Assembly (NCBI GenBank): GCA_016808115.1
Contig: JAEQBH010004655.1
Location: forward strand, 1 to 64,000
DNA: 64,000 nt
Origin: Tetrastigma voinierianum
Lineage: Eukaryota > Streptophyta > Magnoliopsida > Vitales > Vitaceae
Direction of reading: 5' to 3'
This document shows, piece by piece, positions 23,131 through 34,350 of the stretch. How positions within the stretch are numbered: position 1 is the stretch's first letter; the number at the start of each line of letters is the position of its first letter. The notes beneath the pieces were generated by a model that saw only the letters and a list, made by a program, of their open reading frames with translations, made no database searches and was not told the origin of the DNA. A program made the translations under genes and the position numbers.

Positions 23131-24027
23131 ATGAATTTTATATAGTGATTATTCTTATTATTATTTTATACAACCATGGGTCGATTTTGGGCTGTCCCAT
23201 TTCAGCTCACCACTCATTTTCTCGAATATTGAATAATTCCATGCACCCACTCTATAGACACGATATGTGATGCATATGCAAATATGATGTAATGCATTCT
23301 CTTCATCATTACATGCTATTCAGCGGTACCATGAAACATTAATATATGGTTGATTATGATTTTTACATATCGTTTATCATGCAATCACGTTAATACATCA
23401 GCCAGCATATATGTGTTATTCTTCTGCATATTATTCGATTAGCAACCTTTGAAATGGCTAATCTCGGACCCATGTCTGGCAGAGTTTTTCTTGGTCCCTT
23501 CGATTAATCACCGAATTCTTGTGATACCAAAACACACCATAAAACCGAAGACATCAGTCCAGGGATCAAACCAAACCGAACCAAGTCTGGACTGCAGAAA
23601 ATAGTTCGAAAATCTGCGGTTGTCCAAAACGAGTCGAAATTTTAACACGAACTATCGAAAAAAAAGTCCCAATCTAGATTGTCTAAAAGCAGTCCCAAAA
23701 TTCCTAAAATTCACGTAGTCAGATTTTAAACTGAAATTTCATTTCATGGCCTCTAAGTCAATCCCAGGTCATTAAATAACCTTTGATAGAAATAACACAT
23801 TAGGAAAATTTAGCACCTCGTGGAGTTTGACGAAACTCCAAGATTTTGGTGCCCACGCGTAACTCGTCGCGTATATGAACTTTGCATCTTACTCCAACGA
23901 AAACCTACGGTCCGATTTTTGTAGATCTTAGAGAGAAGCGAAGAGAAAAAAAATTAAAATAACTCTCTCTCCTTCTTGTTCTCTCCCACGCCCGGTTTTC
24001 GACTTTTCTTTGTTTAGTTTTATCTTT

Positions 24028-24072
<45 letters not shown>

Positions 24073-24467
24073 TAAATTATATGGTATTATTATTATTATT
24101 ATTTGAATGTGACTCACATGTTTACTCATTCGGGTTCGTTTCTACCCCAAAAAAATTTATTTATTTTCGGTTATATTTTAAATGAACTTAACTCAAGTCA
24201 TTTCGACTTAGAGATTTTCGTAATCGTCCACAGAAGATCACTTGAAAGCTTATCACCAGAAAAATCGTAAATATTAAGCTTGTCTCGAGAGTGACGAAAC
24301 TTTTCAAGATCACTAGAATTTGAGAGCGAAATTAATCGTATGATCCATTTTGTCATCGAGATCTAGAAAATTTTCTAGAGCTTCCACGAACCATTATGAC
24401 AATTATTATTATTATTATTATCCTTTTACCATTTTTTCTTGAAAAGGTACGAATTTTCGGGTTTACA
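23130..24467 (-). repeat. E4 3' LTR, truncated
   Basis: On the minus strand it starts TGTAAACCCG next to the polypurine tract. It aligns with 29745-31047 of the 5' LTR (shared blocks ATCACGTTAATACATCA, TTAGAGAGAAGCGAA, and GACAATTATT with a TTA run). The inner 975 bp of the 5' LTR (28768-29745) has no counterpart here, so the 3' LTR lost its U5-side part. Confidence 0.75.
24030..24102. repeat. (ATT)n microsatellite
   Basis: About 41 bp of ATT at 24030-24070, a short interruption, and a further 19 bp at 24084-24102. The matching place in the other LTR of E4 (~30665-30685) has only about five to six units, so the tract expanded or shrank after insertion. Confidence 0.9.
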
Positions 24468-24479
24468 TTCTTCCCCCTT
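24468..24479 (-). other. E4 polypurine tract
   Basis: The minus strand reads AAGGGGGAAGAA directly before the LTR start TGTAAACCCG. It is the priming site for plus-strand DNA synthesis in LTR elements, and it fixes the inner border of the 3' LTR. Confidence 0.85.
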
Positions 24480-24539
24480 AATTTCGTCCCAAAATTCACA
24501 CATGCTAGCACACACACAAACACAGGCAGCAACATTAAT

Positions 24540-26085
24540 ATTCTAATGCTGGAAATATTAGACCACGCACCTTAGTCCTCAAAATAAGAAGAAGGATAGG
24601 TGGCGCGTGTCCTCGTGTTCCCCATGTTGCCTCCTCAGATTTCCTTGGTGTTGCCATAGCTTTAGTAACCCACATGGTCTTGCGTCGCAAAACCTGATTC
24701 CGACTATCCAAGATACTTTGGTCCCTCAAGGTCCCATCGATTAATCACTTGATAATCTCTCACAATCCACTACATGAGTTGGATCTAGAGTATATTTTCG
24801 GAGTATGGAGACGTGGAACACCTTATGGACACCTGATAAACTCGGTGGTAGCATCAACCGATATGCAATTGTGTCCACCCTCTCGAGTACCTCGAAGAGC
24901 ACGATATACCTTAGAGCTAGCTTCCCTCGCTTGCCGAATCCAACCACTCCTCTCTTAGGTATCACCTTCAAGAAGACGTGATCACCCACCTCGAATTCTA
25001 GAGGTCGACGCCTTCTGTCGACGTAGCTCTTCCGTCTGCTCTGAGCAGTAAGAAGGCGCTTTCAAATCAAATCCACCTTCTCAAAGGTGTCTCTAATCAG
25101 ATCCGAACCAGTGATGGAACACTCTCCCATCTTTGTCCAATAGATCGGTGATCGACATGGCCTCCCATATAAGGCATCATAGGGTGTCATCCCCGAATAC
25201 TACTTTGATAAAAGCTGTTTTTAGGCGAATTCCACTAGAATGCATCTCCTCTCGGCTACCCTTGAGATCGGGACATGCGCAGCATGTCCTCTAAAGTTGT
25301 ATAGTCCTCTCAGAAGCCAGACCATACATTTAAGGATGAAATGTTGTGATCCGCCGTCTGTGTCCCCATGGCCTTTTAGTTCTTCGAAAGTGTGTTGTAA
25401 ATCTAGGATCCACATTACGTCTGATATAGGGTGGTACTCCATATGGCTAGACTGATCTCACAAATATACAAGCGGAATTCCTCCGGTGTGAAGGTCATCG
25501 CACCCACTGAGAAAGTGTGCTATTAGTGAGGACCAGTCCACTAAAACCATACGACATCATGCCTGGAGTAATCAAGTGCTTAGAGTGGGTCACAAAATCC
25601 ATCATGACATGCTCCCACTTCCACTCAGCTACCTCTAATGGTTGGAGTAGACTTGCTGGCTTCCGATGCTCAGCCTTTATCTGTTGACACGTGAGGCACC
25701 ATTGAACAAAATCTCCAACGTGTTGCTTCATCTCGCTCCAATATCTCGCGGCGGCGAATGCCGATACATATTCATGCACTGGATGCCTGACAAAAGCGGG
25801 CGGTGGAACTCCACGGATCTCCTCTCGAATCGATCTGACTGGGAACCTGGCTTCATCCTATCACAGAAGACTACCATATGTGTGGATGGCCCAACTTTCG
25901 TCACCCGTACCTGACAGTACTCGATCTCTGATGGACGATATATCTGCGTCCTACCCTTGGGACTCAATCACTACACTTTCCCGGTAGGGATGGCCGAAGC
26001 TGCAAAATCTAGCACTCCACGGAAAAACTGATCACATGCTGCGGCCTAAAGCTGTCCCACAGTCTCGAGGCATTTGCCACTCCGG
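24540..26085 (-). pseudogene. pol: E4 integrase with C-terminal chromodomain, degenerate
   Basis: The zinc-binding end reads CLTCQQIKAEHRKPA then WKWEHVMMDFVT (25495-25779), including the first catalytic Asp region. The core is frameshifted around 25221-25442. The C-terminal domain at 24741-24989 is well preserved (GDHVFLKVIPKRGVVGFGKR, FHVSILRKYTLDPTHVVD). The chromodomain follows at about 24600-24715 with ILDSRNQVLRRKT and EEATW. In chromoviruses this domain steers insertion toward heterochromatin. Stops separate the pieces, so no functional protein is expected. Confidence 0.85.
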
Positions 26086-26655
26086 GAAGCTACACTAGCC
26101 ATGCTCCCGTGACAGTTGGCGCATCAGCCACTACATTTGCTTTACCAAGATGGTAATATAAAGTGAAGTCATAATCCTCCAGATACTCCATCCATCTGCA
26201 TTTCCTCATGTTGAGGTCCCGTTGTGTAAAGATATACCTCAGACTCTTGTGGTCTGAAAATACCTCAAACTGCTCACCATACAGATAGTGGCGCCAAATC
26301 TTTAAAGCAAAGACTATGGCCGCCAACTTCGAATCATGTGTAGGGTAATTCTACTCATGATTCTTTAGCTGTCTGGAACCATAAGCTACAACCCTCCCAT
26401 ACTGCATCAAGACACATCCCAGTCCATCCTTAAAGGCATCATAGAACACCGTGTGCCTCTGTCCCTGTTCCAGGACTATCAGAATAGGAGCTGTAGTAAG
26501 CCTCCTTTTCAATTCATGGAATGCCTTCTCAAACAGGTCATTCCACTCAAATTATTTTACCTCTTTCCTAGTAAACAAACCGGAGTGCTCCAAGGTGAAG
26601 TGCTCGATCTAATAAAACCTTTGTCCAACAATTCTTGTAGTTGGACCTTGAGTTC
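26086..26655 (-). pseudogene. pol: E4 RNase H fused to an RT stump (RT core deleted)
   Basis: RNase H at 26090-26330 reads AAIVFALKIWRHYLYGEQFE, SDHKSLRYIFTQ and GKANVVADA, close to intact, and continues rightward with GCVLMQYGRVVAYGSRQLKN. Further right, at 26590-26650, the sequence is the N-terminal RT block LLDKGFIRSSTSPWSTPV, followed within a few residues by the RT-RNase H connection (LTRKEVK, then FEWND). The palm, including all catalytic Asp residues, is absent: a deletion of about 170 residues judged from family length. The same junction is read directly in the DNA near 26570-26590. Confidence 0.8.
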
Positions 26656-27250
26656 CTACAACTCCACCGATGCCATCTATGAGAGTCATAGAAATGAAGG
26701 CGGCGTACCCGGGGAGTGTAACTCAATGATAAAGTCCACATCCTGTGCGGAGTAATCCACGGTAGCTAATGCGGAAAAACATCCTCGTACTTTCATGAGC
26801 TACAGAGGTAGATTCGATTCTGTCTCACCTCGTCCTCCAGGTAAGGCTTGCTAGCCAACCCATCCAGCTGTCCACCCGTAAGGTCGTGCGATGGGTAAGC
26901 ATCATCTTCTCCCTGCAATGTAACACAATAACATCCTGTGTGTAGGCAGTAACCCACCTACGATTACAATCAATGACAACTCTATGGGCCGTCAACCAGT
27001 CCATCCTAAGGATGACCTCAAACTCCGATATGTCCATGACACTCAGGTCCATAGTGAGTAGAATTTCTAAGATCTCTGACTCACAATCGACATATCGATC
27101 GACCTCACCTAGTTCTATGGGAGATTCACATACAACATCTTTCAGGTTTCAACCTCCTAAGCTAAACTTTTTCTCATTATGCGTGATAAACATGAATATC
27201 TTTGCATTAATTCATATTACTCTTGTGAGGCAACGTACCAGCATGTCGGA
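26655..27250 (-). pseudogene. pol: E4 protease and linker, degenerate
   Basis: The open frame 26825-27052 reads MDLSVMDISEFEVILRMDWL then TAHRVVIDCN, the C-terminal half of the chromovirus protease (usual wording VILGMDWL, with Gly replaced by Arg here), followed by the linker GWLASLTW. The active-site segment near 27230-27270 is too altered to identify the D-x-G triad. E3 has the same linker on the plus strand. Confidence 0.75.
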
Positions 27251-28233
27251 CTGATGCAAAGCTCGGTCTAACGAGTACCCTCGGCATAGAAACACCCCTA
27301 GGTCCCTAAAGTACCGGCCTGGAAGTCTTGGCCTCGTCCTCGACCCATACCCTAGCCTCTCTGTATCATATGCGCGTGAGTGCTGTGATGCCCCAGGCAA
27401 TGCTAGTGCTCGCTGTCAAGTGAGATAAAGCTGTCATCCACGTCTGATGGACAATTCTTACCTATCCCAATACTCCAGGTTCTGCGGATAATCACTGTGT
27501 TATCCGGGATAGTTGAGCAGTATGTCGCGTTACGCGATGTGCGCAGTTCGTGGGATCACCGCAATCTTTGCGGGGGAGTCTCGCGTCGCGTCACCAAAAT
27601 GATGATCTCGTCTCTCTCTCTCTGACATTGATGCAGTCCGTAGTGGAGGTCACAATCTTGCCCCGAATGGACAACTTCAGTCCATTCTCAAATCTCCTGA
27701 CCTTGGTCATGTCTATGGCCACATAGTCATCACCAAAACGTGCCAACTCGGTGAATCTGGCCATGTACTCCATCATTGTCATTGTTCTATGCTTCAGCTC
27801 TAGGAACTCTTGGGCCTTGGCCGGAAAATACTTGCTCATAAAAAGCCTATGGAACTCTGCCTAAGTCATTGCCTCTAAATCCCTAGAGGTCTTAACGTAG
27901 TCCCACCACATGGAGACTCACCCACTAGGCTAGGCCTTGCTAAGCGATCTTGGCTGCATCGGAGGTAATATCCATAGCCTCCAATACTTTCTTATTCTGC
28001 TGGAACCAATGGTCTGTCACCATCACATCCCCTCCCCTTGTAAACGTCAGAGGATGATGTGACTTAAACCTCTAGAGGTTACTCGGACCTCCCTGACTAC
28101 CAGCTGCACTAGCTTGTGCAATGGCAGCAACTGCAACACCAATAGCCTTAACAAAGGCATGCTAGTCAAAATAAGTGGTGCCTGACCTACAAATCATGGA
28201 CGACCTCTACGTCCCCTGTCCTCGACTTGCCAT
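27250..28233 (-). pseudogene. gag: E4 gag, degenerate
   Basis: ATG at 28231-28233 begins MASRGQG, with a one-base change in frame relative to E3's MASRGPRRRGRP. The gag domain is open at 27591-27839: MSKYFPAKAQEFLELKHRTM, EYMARFTELARFGDD and MTKVRRFENGLKLSIRGKIV. The zinc-knuckle part expected near 27400-27500 is not clear. Between 28234 and 28754 is the leader, with no gene. Confidence 0.8.
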
Positions 28234-28754
28234 CTACACATGTCAAATGGAAACAAACCTTATTTAATTTAATTTCAATCTAACTAGTAATGAATATGCC
28301 AATTACTACTAGACTTGACAACCATGACTGACCCGTTCATCACCTAAGTGGTGCTACTTGCCAACCACTCCTTTTATTTATTTCAGGTTCATTTCATTTT
28401 CCGAACCCCTAAGGTTATAGTTCATAACCTTAGCATTCCACTTTTTCCTATATACATTATGCCATGCATATAATTTTCTCGCGCAATAACCACGCAATCA
28501 GGTTTCCCAAATACATCATACCGTGTATAAGTTTCTCACGCAATGTGTAACACAAAATCAAGCAATCACAAACATGGAACACATATCCGAACACAACATA
28601 AAACACACCATGCATGCAGTGGTCTAAGCACACATCCCATGAACTCTAGGTATTCGTGTACCTAAACCCGATGCAAACTATAGCGAGTATCAATTTCACA
28701 TAATAACATGGCCTAAGCCCATGTCCCTCAAGCCCTAGGTAGTCGTATACCTAT

Positions 28755-28766
28755 GCTTTGATACCA
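28755..28766 (-). other. E4 primer binding site
   Basis: The minus strand reads TGGTATCAAAGC, one base from the initiator-Met tRNA complement TGGTATCAGAGC. It lies right after the LTR end (GGGGTGTCACA), which confirms the orientation and inner LTR border. Confidence 0.85.
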
Positions 28767-28767
28767 T

Positions 28768-31047
28768 GCTGTGACACCCCTATCCCGGGGGTCCCATTGA
28801 TCACCCATCAACCTGTGGATTTCGGGTTACCCGATACCACATGGTTGTGTCCCATTTATCGGGATCCATATTTCCGCAATAGGCGAGTCTCCTTTGTTAA
28901 AGGCTCTACCGACATACAACACGTATAACGATAATCCATAAGAGTTTATTTCAACACTCTTATACATAACATATATTAAAACTAGCTTGTTCACAATATA
29001 GTTTGCAGGCACCCACCTCGATACGTCCTTTGCAGGAGACCCGTTCATTGTATTAAATCAAAACATGAAAATTACTTGATTAATGACAGGTCCATAAGAG
29101 TCAGATCCATGACCACTCTTACCACTTAATTACATACGACTATTTATACAATAGTCAAAAAGAACTATTACAATTCTTTACATAAGTACTTTTATGAAAA
29201 AAGTATTGTCAAGGCCACATGTCGACCTTCTTCATAATCACGGCTCATTAAAGCGTTGTCTCCACATACACCCACATGCGAAGGGTCCCCTGACGGGGTG
29301 GCTTATTGTTAATTTCTCTTATAAAGATTCTCCCCACCTAAATGCACTAGATGATGTACATAAAACATGAAACCATATTCCATATAAATAATGCAATCCC
29401 ATATGAATGTTTCGTATCATACGTAAGTGAGACTCCTCGTACCTGACAATCTGGCTAGAGCTCCCTACTTTGCAATTTCCAAATGTGAAACCAGCCATTG
29501 GTATTTAACCCGATGACTTAAGCCATTAGACTGACCTCCAGTTTTAATTTATGTCAAATCTCGTGTGTTTATTTGGGTTGCAAATTTCGAGGTCTCACTT
29601 AGCATGCTTAGCGGCATGTAAACACTTTCACGAACTTTCATCGCTGGATCAATATGTCTGACCAAGAATAAAATTTGGGTCGTTCACCCTAGGAGGGGAT
29701 CTGCCCCATCTTGCTTCACCCAAACACACGTGATTTATTCATATTATTATTTTATACAGCGGCGATCTCAGATTTTAGGCGTTGTCCACATTCCAAAGCT
29801 CCAGCATTCACGAGAATGGTGAATAGCGTACACCATGCACCTACGCTTCCCACTTTCGGCGCGATGTGACGTGCATATGAAATACATGATGCCAATGCAT
29901 TCTCCTTCATGTTACACATGTATATGAGTGCTACATGAAACATTGTACACCATGGACAATTAGGGTACATATAATTTATCCATAATCACGTTAATACATC
30001 ATGCTTATATATTAACATATTTTATTCTTCACACTACATGTTATTCGATCAAAAGAAATAAACACACAAAATGGCAAAAATCTGGACTCATATAAACGAG
30101 GCACCTCTTGTTCCCTTAAGCGGTCGTCCACCGATTATTGTGATACCCAAAACACACCCTGAAAACTGAGCTTACTTCAGTCTTGGGATCCAAAACAAAC
30201 TGAACAAGTCCGGACTGTCGAAAGCAGTTAGAAAATCTATACGGACTATCAGAAACTTGATCCAAGAAATTTTAACTGACTATAAAGCAGGTCCCAAAAT
30301 TTAGCCAGGTGTCATAAAACCAGTCCAAATTCTAAAAAAGTTCTGATCCAAAAATTTGAAATGAAAATTCGTGCCTCATGGCCTCTGTGTAATCTCAAGC
30401 CATTAAATAGCCTTTAGGCTAGAAATAACACGTGGGAAAATTCCTACCTCCGTAAGAGATTTGTGAAAACCAGTTTTTGTGTTCACGCGTGGCTCTCATC
30501 GTAAATGAACTTTGTCTCTTTCTCAGAGCGAAAACCTACGGTTAATTTAGTAGATCTTAGAGAGAAGCGAAAGAGAAAAACAAATTAAAAATAACTCTCT
30601 CCTTCTTGTTCGCTCCATAGTTTTTGACTTTTCTTTTTGGTTTTCGTTTTTATCTTTTTTATTTTATTTATTATTATTATTATTTGAATACATGACTCAT
30701 ATTTCCTCATTCGGGTCCGTTTACGCCCCTAAAACATTTTTATTTTCAGTTCACTTTATTTTAAATGAACTTAGCTCAAAGTCATTCTTGGCTTAGGAGT
30801 TTAAGTAAAAATCTAGATCCTAAAGTCCTTGACGGCTTATCACCCAAAAAAATCGTCAAATATTAAACATCTCATAATTCCATTTCAGATCACTAAATTT
30901 CGCGAGACGAATTTAATTTTAACTATTTCTTTGGCCATCCGAGATCTAGAGAATTTTCTAGGCTCCTTGCACCATTCTCGACAATTATTATTATTATTAT
31001 CCTTTTATCTTTTCTTTTAAAAATTAAAATTTTCTCGTAGTTTTACA
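28768..31047 (-). repeat. E4 5' LTR, full length
   Basis: About 2.28 kb, running on the minus strand from TGTAAAAC at 31047 to GGGGTGTCACA at ~28770. The first 1.3 kb aligns with the truncated 3' LTR. A TTA tract lies at 30665-30690. The short frames at 28827-29048 and 29752-29970 have no known domain. Right of it, 31048-31175 is 128 bp of flanking sequence before E5. Confidence 0.8.
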
Positions 31048-31454
31048 AAGAATCGACAAACATGTGTCAAGCATTTTATGGATTCAGACAACCATCGGGC
31101 ATGCAGGGAAGTACAACTACAACATGCAATGGATGGAGGGACAATGAGAGTGGATGATGGGAAAGAGGTGGTGGTTGTAACGCCCCGTCCCGATAGAGTG
31201 TACAGTACATGAAATTGTAGGGGCGTATACGAGCACCAAGTGTCACATTGTGGTATCTTGGAGATGAAAATATGAAATGATAAAATTATGAACCCGGAAT
31301 GTGGTACTAGCACAAGGGTTAAATTGTAATTCACAAAAAGGATATGAAAATCATTAAATGAGTAGAGTCGCCAGCAAATACAAATAAAATAAAGTTGATT
31401 TGCAAAAATTAAAAGGGACGTAAGACTTAATGGCGATTAAGGTAAATATTAGAA

Positions 31455-31460
31455 TATAAA
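31455..31460 (+). promoter_or_regulatory. E5 5' LTR TATA box
   Basis: ATATAAAAGAGG lies about 280 bp into the LTR and is conserved in the 3' LTR (39405-39410). It is followed 40-60 bp later by CTCATTTC and a CTAGGGTTCACG-like segment, a plausible start region. This is the likely promoter for the element RNA. Confidence 0.6.
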
Positions 31461-31979
31461 AGAGGTGAGATAAAAGCCAAAAAAAAATTAAAAGCTCATT
31501 TCGTCTCACAAAAGCTAGGGTTCACGTTTGGTGAGGAGAAGAGAGAAAAGAAGAAATGAAGAAGAAGGAGAAGGAGTATGTGAGAAGCTTATACAGCCAA
31601 TTAAAATCGTGCATGTTTTTGCCTTGGAATCATGGGTCTTTTGATGTCTAGTGGTTTTGCATGGATTCATGGAGAATAGTTGTCCTCTTGTTCAGTGGTT
31701 TTGGAAGAGGTCACCAAACCCTAGATTTTTGTTGAGGTTATGGGTAAACCCACTGAGAAAAATAAACATGGAATCATCATAATTATATGACTTTTTAGAA
31801 GAATTGATGACCTGGGTGAATTCATAGGATTTTTTACCGTGGTTTGTGGTATGAGTTCCAAATCACCAATTCAAGTGTTATGAAGTTGTTTTAGATGATT
31901 TCCATGATAATTCTTGAGGTATTAAGGAATGGGGAAGTTATATGAAGAGAAATGGTATCAAAAGTGGGCAAAAATAACA

Positions 31980-32155
31980 AATCTGGGCAAATTCCCGAGG
32001 TCGTACCCAAGACAGTACGCAGCCGTACCCGCACACCCCTCGCAAGCCAACCCTCGTACGGCAAAGGTCCAGCCGTGACCTAAGACACCTAACAGATCGC
32101 AACCTCGTACCTCGTGCACAGTCAAAGGTGTACCTAAGACAGTGTGCCCAAATGC
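31980..32155. repeat. Decayed GTACCGGTAC cluster in E5 5' LTR
   Basis: Aligns with 39935-40110, where GTACCGGTAC and close variants recur. In this copy the palindromes are replaced by GTACCCAAGAC or GTACCTAAGAC-type sequence at several sites, and CCG becomes CCTCG at others. Confidence 0.7.
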
Positions 32156-32509
32156 CCATCGTTGTATTTTTGTATAATTCAAGCCTTAAATTCTTACACT
32201 CATAGCATGGGAACCTTATTAAATGATTAAGAAAGGTTCAAATAAGATCGAACTCCGACGAAAAACGAGCGCACTCTCGCCGCCGAGGCTTGGGCGGTTG
32301 AGCATGACTAAATGCTAGGAAGTACGTTAAAAAATTATGCATTGATGTAGGAGATTAATATTTCGCCGTATTCGTTGAGTGTGTAGGCTAAAAGCAAAGG
32401 CAGGAAATTGTGGAATCGTGCTCAAGTTTAGTAAGCAGAAAAGGTGAGTGTTCTAAACCTATTTTTCTCAAATACTAGTGTATTATTATTATAAACTGTT
32501 TTACACTGG

Positions 32510-32760
32510 TATTTAATGGTTTTGAGTTGTAAAACCATTTTTCAAGTAAGCAAGCAAATAAGAAAATGGTTTTGAATTATTAAACCATTTTTCAAGCAAG
32601 CAAGCAAATAAGCAAATGGTTTTAAATTGAAAAACCATAATTCAAAGAGCAAGTAAACAAACAATGGTTTTGAATTATTAAACCATGTTTCAAGTAAGCA
32701 AGCAAGTAAATGGTTATGAATTGTAAACCATTTTTCAATAAGCAAGCAAGCAAAGAGAAT
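32510..32760. repeat. Hairpin plus (AAGC)n tandem array, E5 5' LTR
   Basis: Five modules spaced about 50 bp apart. Each holds an inverted repeat, best AAATGGTTT ... AAACCATTT with a loop of about 9 bases around GAATT, separated by purine-rich spacers of AAGC/AAGT repeats. Hairpins lie near 32514, 32565, 32614, 32663 and 32708. The 3' LTR carries the same array (40450-40690). Confidence 0.85.
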
Positions 32761-33414
32761 ATTTGTGAAAACATGCCTAACTAAAATCCCTAGTTCTAAG
32801 CAAGCAAACAAGTCAGAGGTATTCCGTACGTGCACGATGGAGTTAGGATATCATACATGCATTTTAGTTTTGCCTGGTCGGCAAACGTAGGTCATGCATC
32901 ATAGCATTTAAAGGAGACTGTGGCACGTATAAGAGTATATAAGGTTAAGAGCTTCCAACCAAATTAACAGGTGATGGCACCTAGGCCTAATTCCACCATT
33001 TACTCCGAAAAGGTGAGTGAAGTGTGCCCAGGCCCTTCCACTTAAGTGATGCGGACCCAGGTCCTTCCACCGCAAGACGGTCGATGCCCATGTGCCCCGT
33101 TGTTCACTAGGTACAAAGAGCAAGTATGTGCCTCCAATGGTTGATGATTTATAAGCATGATCATACAGCTTTTGAAAAATCAACTATCAAGTACCTGCGA
33201 GCTCCAGCTTCCTCGCTGCGAGATTTAAAAGCAAACGTTGAGTTACTGTGCTCCCATTTATATTATTTTCAAAACGACGGCTCAAATTTCAAAGCTCTGT
33301 GGTGGATTTTAAAGCAAGCTACGAGCCCAAGCTCCCGCTTTATTTTTCAAAGTACAGGCTGAGCCTAGGCTCGTGATTTATAAAAAGTTTAAAACTTTAA
33401 AGCAAGAGATTTGA

Positions 33415-33650
33415 GAAATGTTTATACATTTTTAAAGAGGTTTATAAAAGTATTATAAACTTTTAAAGCAAGCAAGCAAGAGAATTGAGAAGAGTTTTAT
33501 AAGCTTTTAAAGAAAAGAAAAGCAAAGCAAGCAAGCAAGGGAATTATGAAAAGTTTTTAGAAACTTTTAAAAGCAAGCAAGTATAGAAAGTTTTAGAAAC
33601 TTTAAATTAAGCAAGAAAGGCTTCTGGAAAATATTCTGTAAAAGAAAGTT
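33415..33650. repeat. Second hairpin plus (AAGC)n array, E5 5' LTR
   Basis: Four further modules have the inverted repeat AAAGTTT ... AAACTTT or TTTATAA ... TTATAAA, again linked by AGCAAGCAAGCAAG spacers. Arm sequence differs from the first array, but spacer and layout are the same. The 3' LTR ends before this point, so it is seen once. Confidence 0.75.
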
Positions 33651-34244
33651 TTACAATTTTAAGATGTTTTCCGAAAAAGCAAAACATTTTATAACGCATA
33701 CACTCATTGATCTCAAGTAAATTTCATTATTTTGTATTTTAAAAAACTATTTCCGTGCACAGCACTCCTAGACGTCTAAGGTATTGTATCTTTCCCATAA
33801 TGCAGTGCCGTACTAAGAATTATTTTGTAAGGATATACTTTGAATTGTACATTGGAACATATGTATTTACATAGTGTAGTTTTTGAAAATGTAGAGAATA
33901 TTTGGGTTGGCCGCTATTTGGAAAATGTGTAAGTCGCGGTATACAAAGATCTGAATTATATTATGCTTAAAGCCACATAAGTTGCCGAGGTTTTACACTC
34001 CGCCAAGATTTTACCAAATCCCGAGTTGGAAAAAAAGAAAGAAAATTTTTTATACGAGGTTTAAGCAAGCAATACTCGCTTCTTCACTTCTCACAAGAGT
34101 TTCTAGTCGTTGGGAGGTAACGGCCGGGGATTTTCTATGGAGCGCCGACACACCCGCCGCCGGTAGAGGGGCGGGGGTGTGTCAAGTCGCACGAGCTTTA
34201 AGTAGACACAACTCAAGAATTTGAGATATGATACTCACGCAAGG

Positions 34245-34256
34245 TGGTATCAGAGC
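34245..34256 (+). other. E5 primer binding site
   Basis: TGGTATCAGAGC is an exact match to the complement of the initiator-Met tRNA 3' end. It follows the LTR by one base. The leader to the gag ATG is 94 bp. Confidence 0.95.
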
Positions 34257-34350
34257 ATAAGTATTGGCAACCATGCATGTTCAAACTCAAAGTACATTCA
34301 TATCAAGTGATTCAAAGTATTAAACAATTGATTTTTGAAAATACAACACT

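Larger units (their letters stand above)
23130..31047 (-). mobile_element. E4: chromovirus with chromodomain and internal RT deletion
   Basis: Minus orientation: 5' LTR 28768-31047, primer site 28755-28766, gag from 28233, protease, a fused RT/RNase H remnant, integrase with chromodomain ending near 24540, polypurine tract 24468-24479, and 3' LTR 24467 leftward to about 23130. The internal region is about 4.3 kb, short for the family because most of RT is missing. The outer 3' LTR end is truncated. It shares Gag, protease and LTR-start wording with E3. Confidence 0.85.
31176..34243 (+). repeat. E5 5' LTR
   Basis: About 3.07 kb starting TGTAACGCCCCG and ending right before the primer site. 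It holds, in order, a TATA box (31455-31460), a purine-rich leader, a decayed GTACCGGTAC cluster (31990-32150), a hairpin plus (AAGC)n array (32510-32760) and a second hairpin array (33415-33650). It aligns with 39121-41140 over its first ~2 kb. Reverse-strand frames at 31938-32182 and 32542-32835 are by-products of these repeats. Confidence 0.9.

Noticed and set aside
32542..32835. Reverse-strand 97-residue frame rich in Leu/Phe/Trp, repeated at 40440-40850 (136 residues)
   Set aside because: It is the translation of the hairpin and (AAGC)n array; its LACL/LACLLE repeats follow the DNA module. No start context or domain supports a gene.
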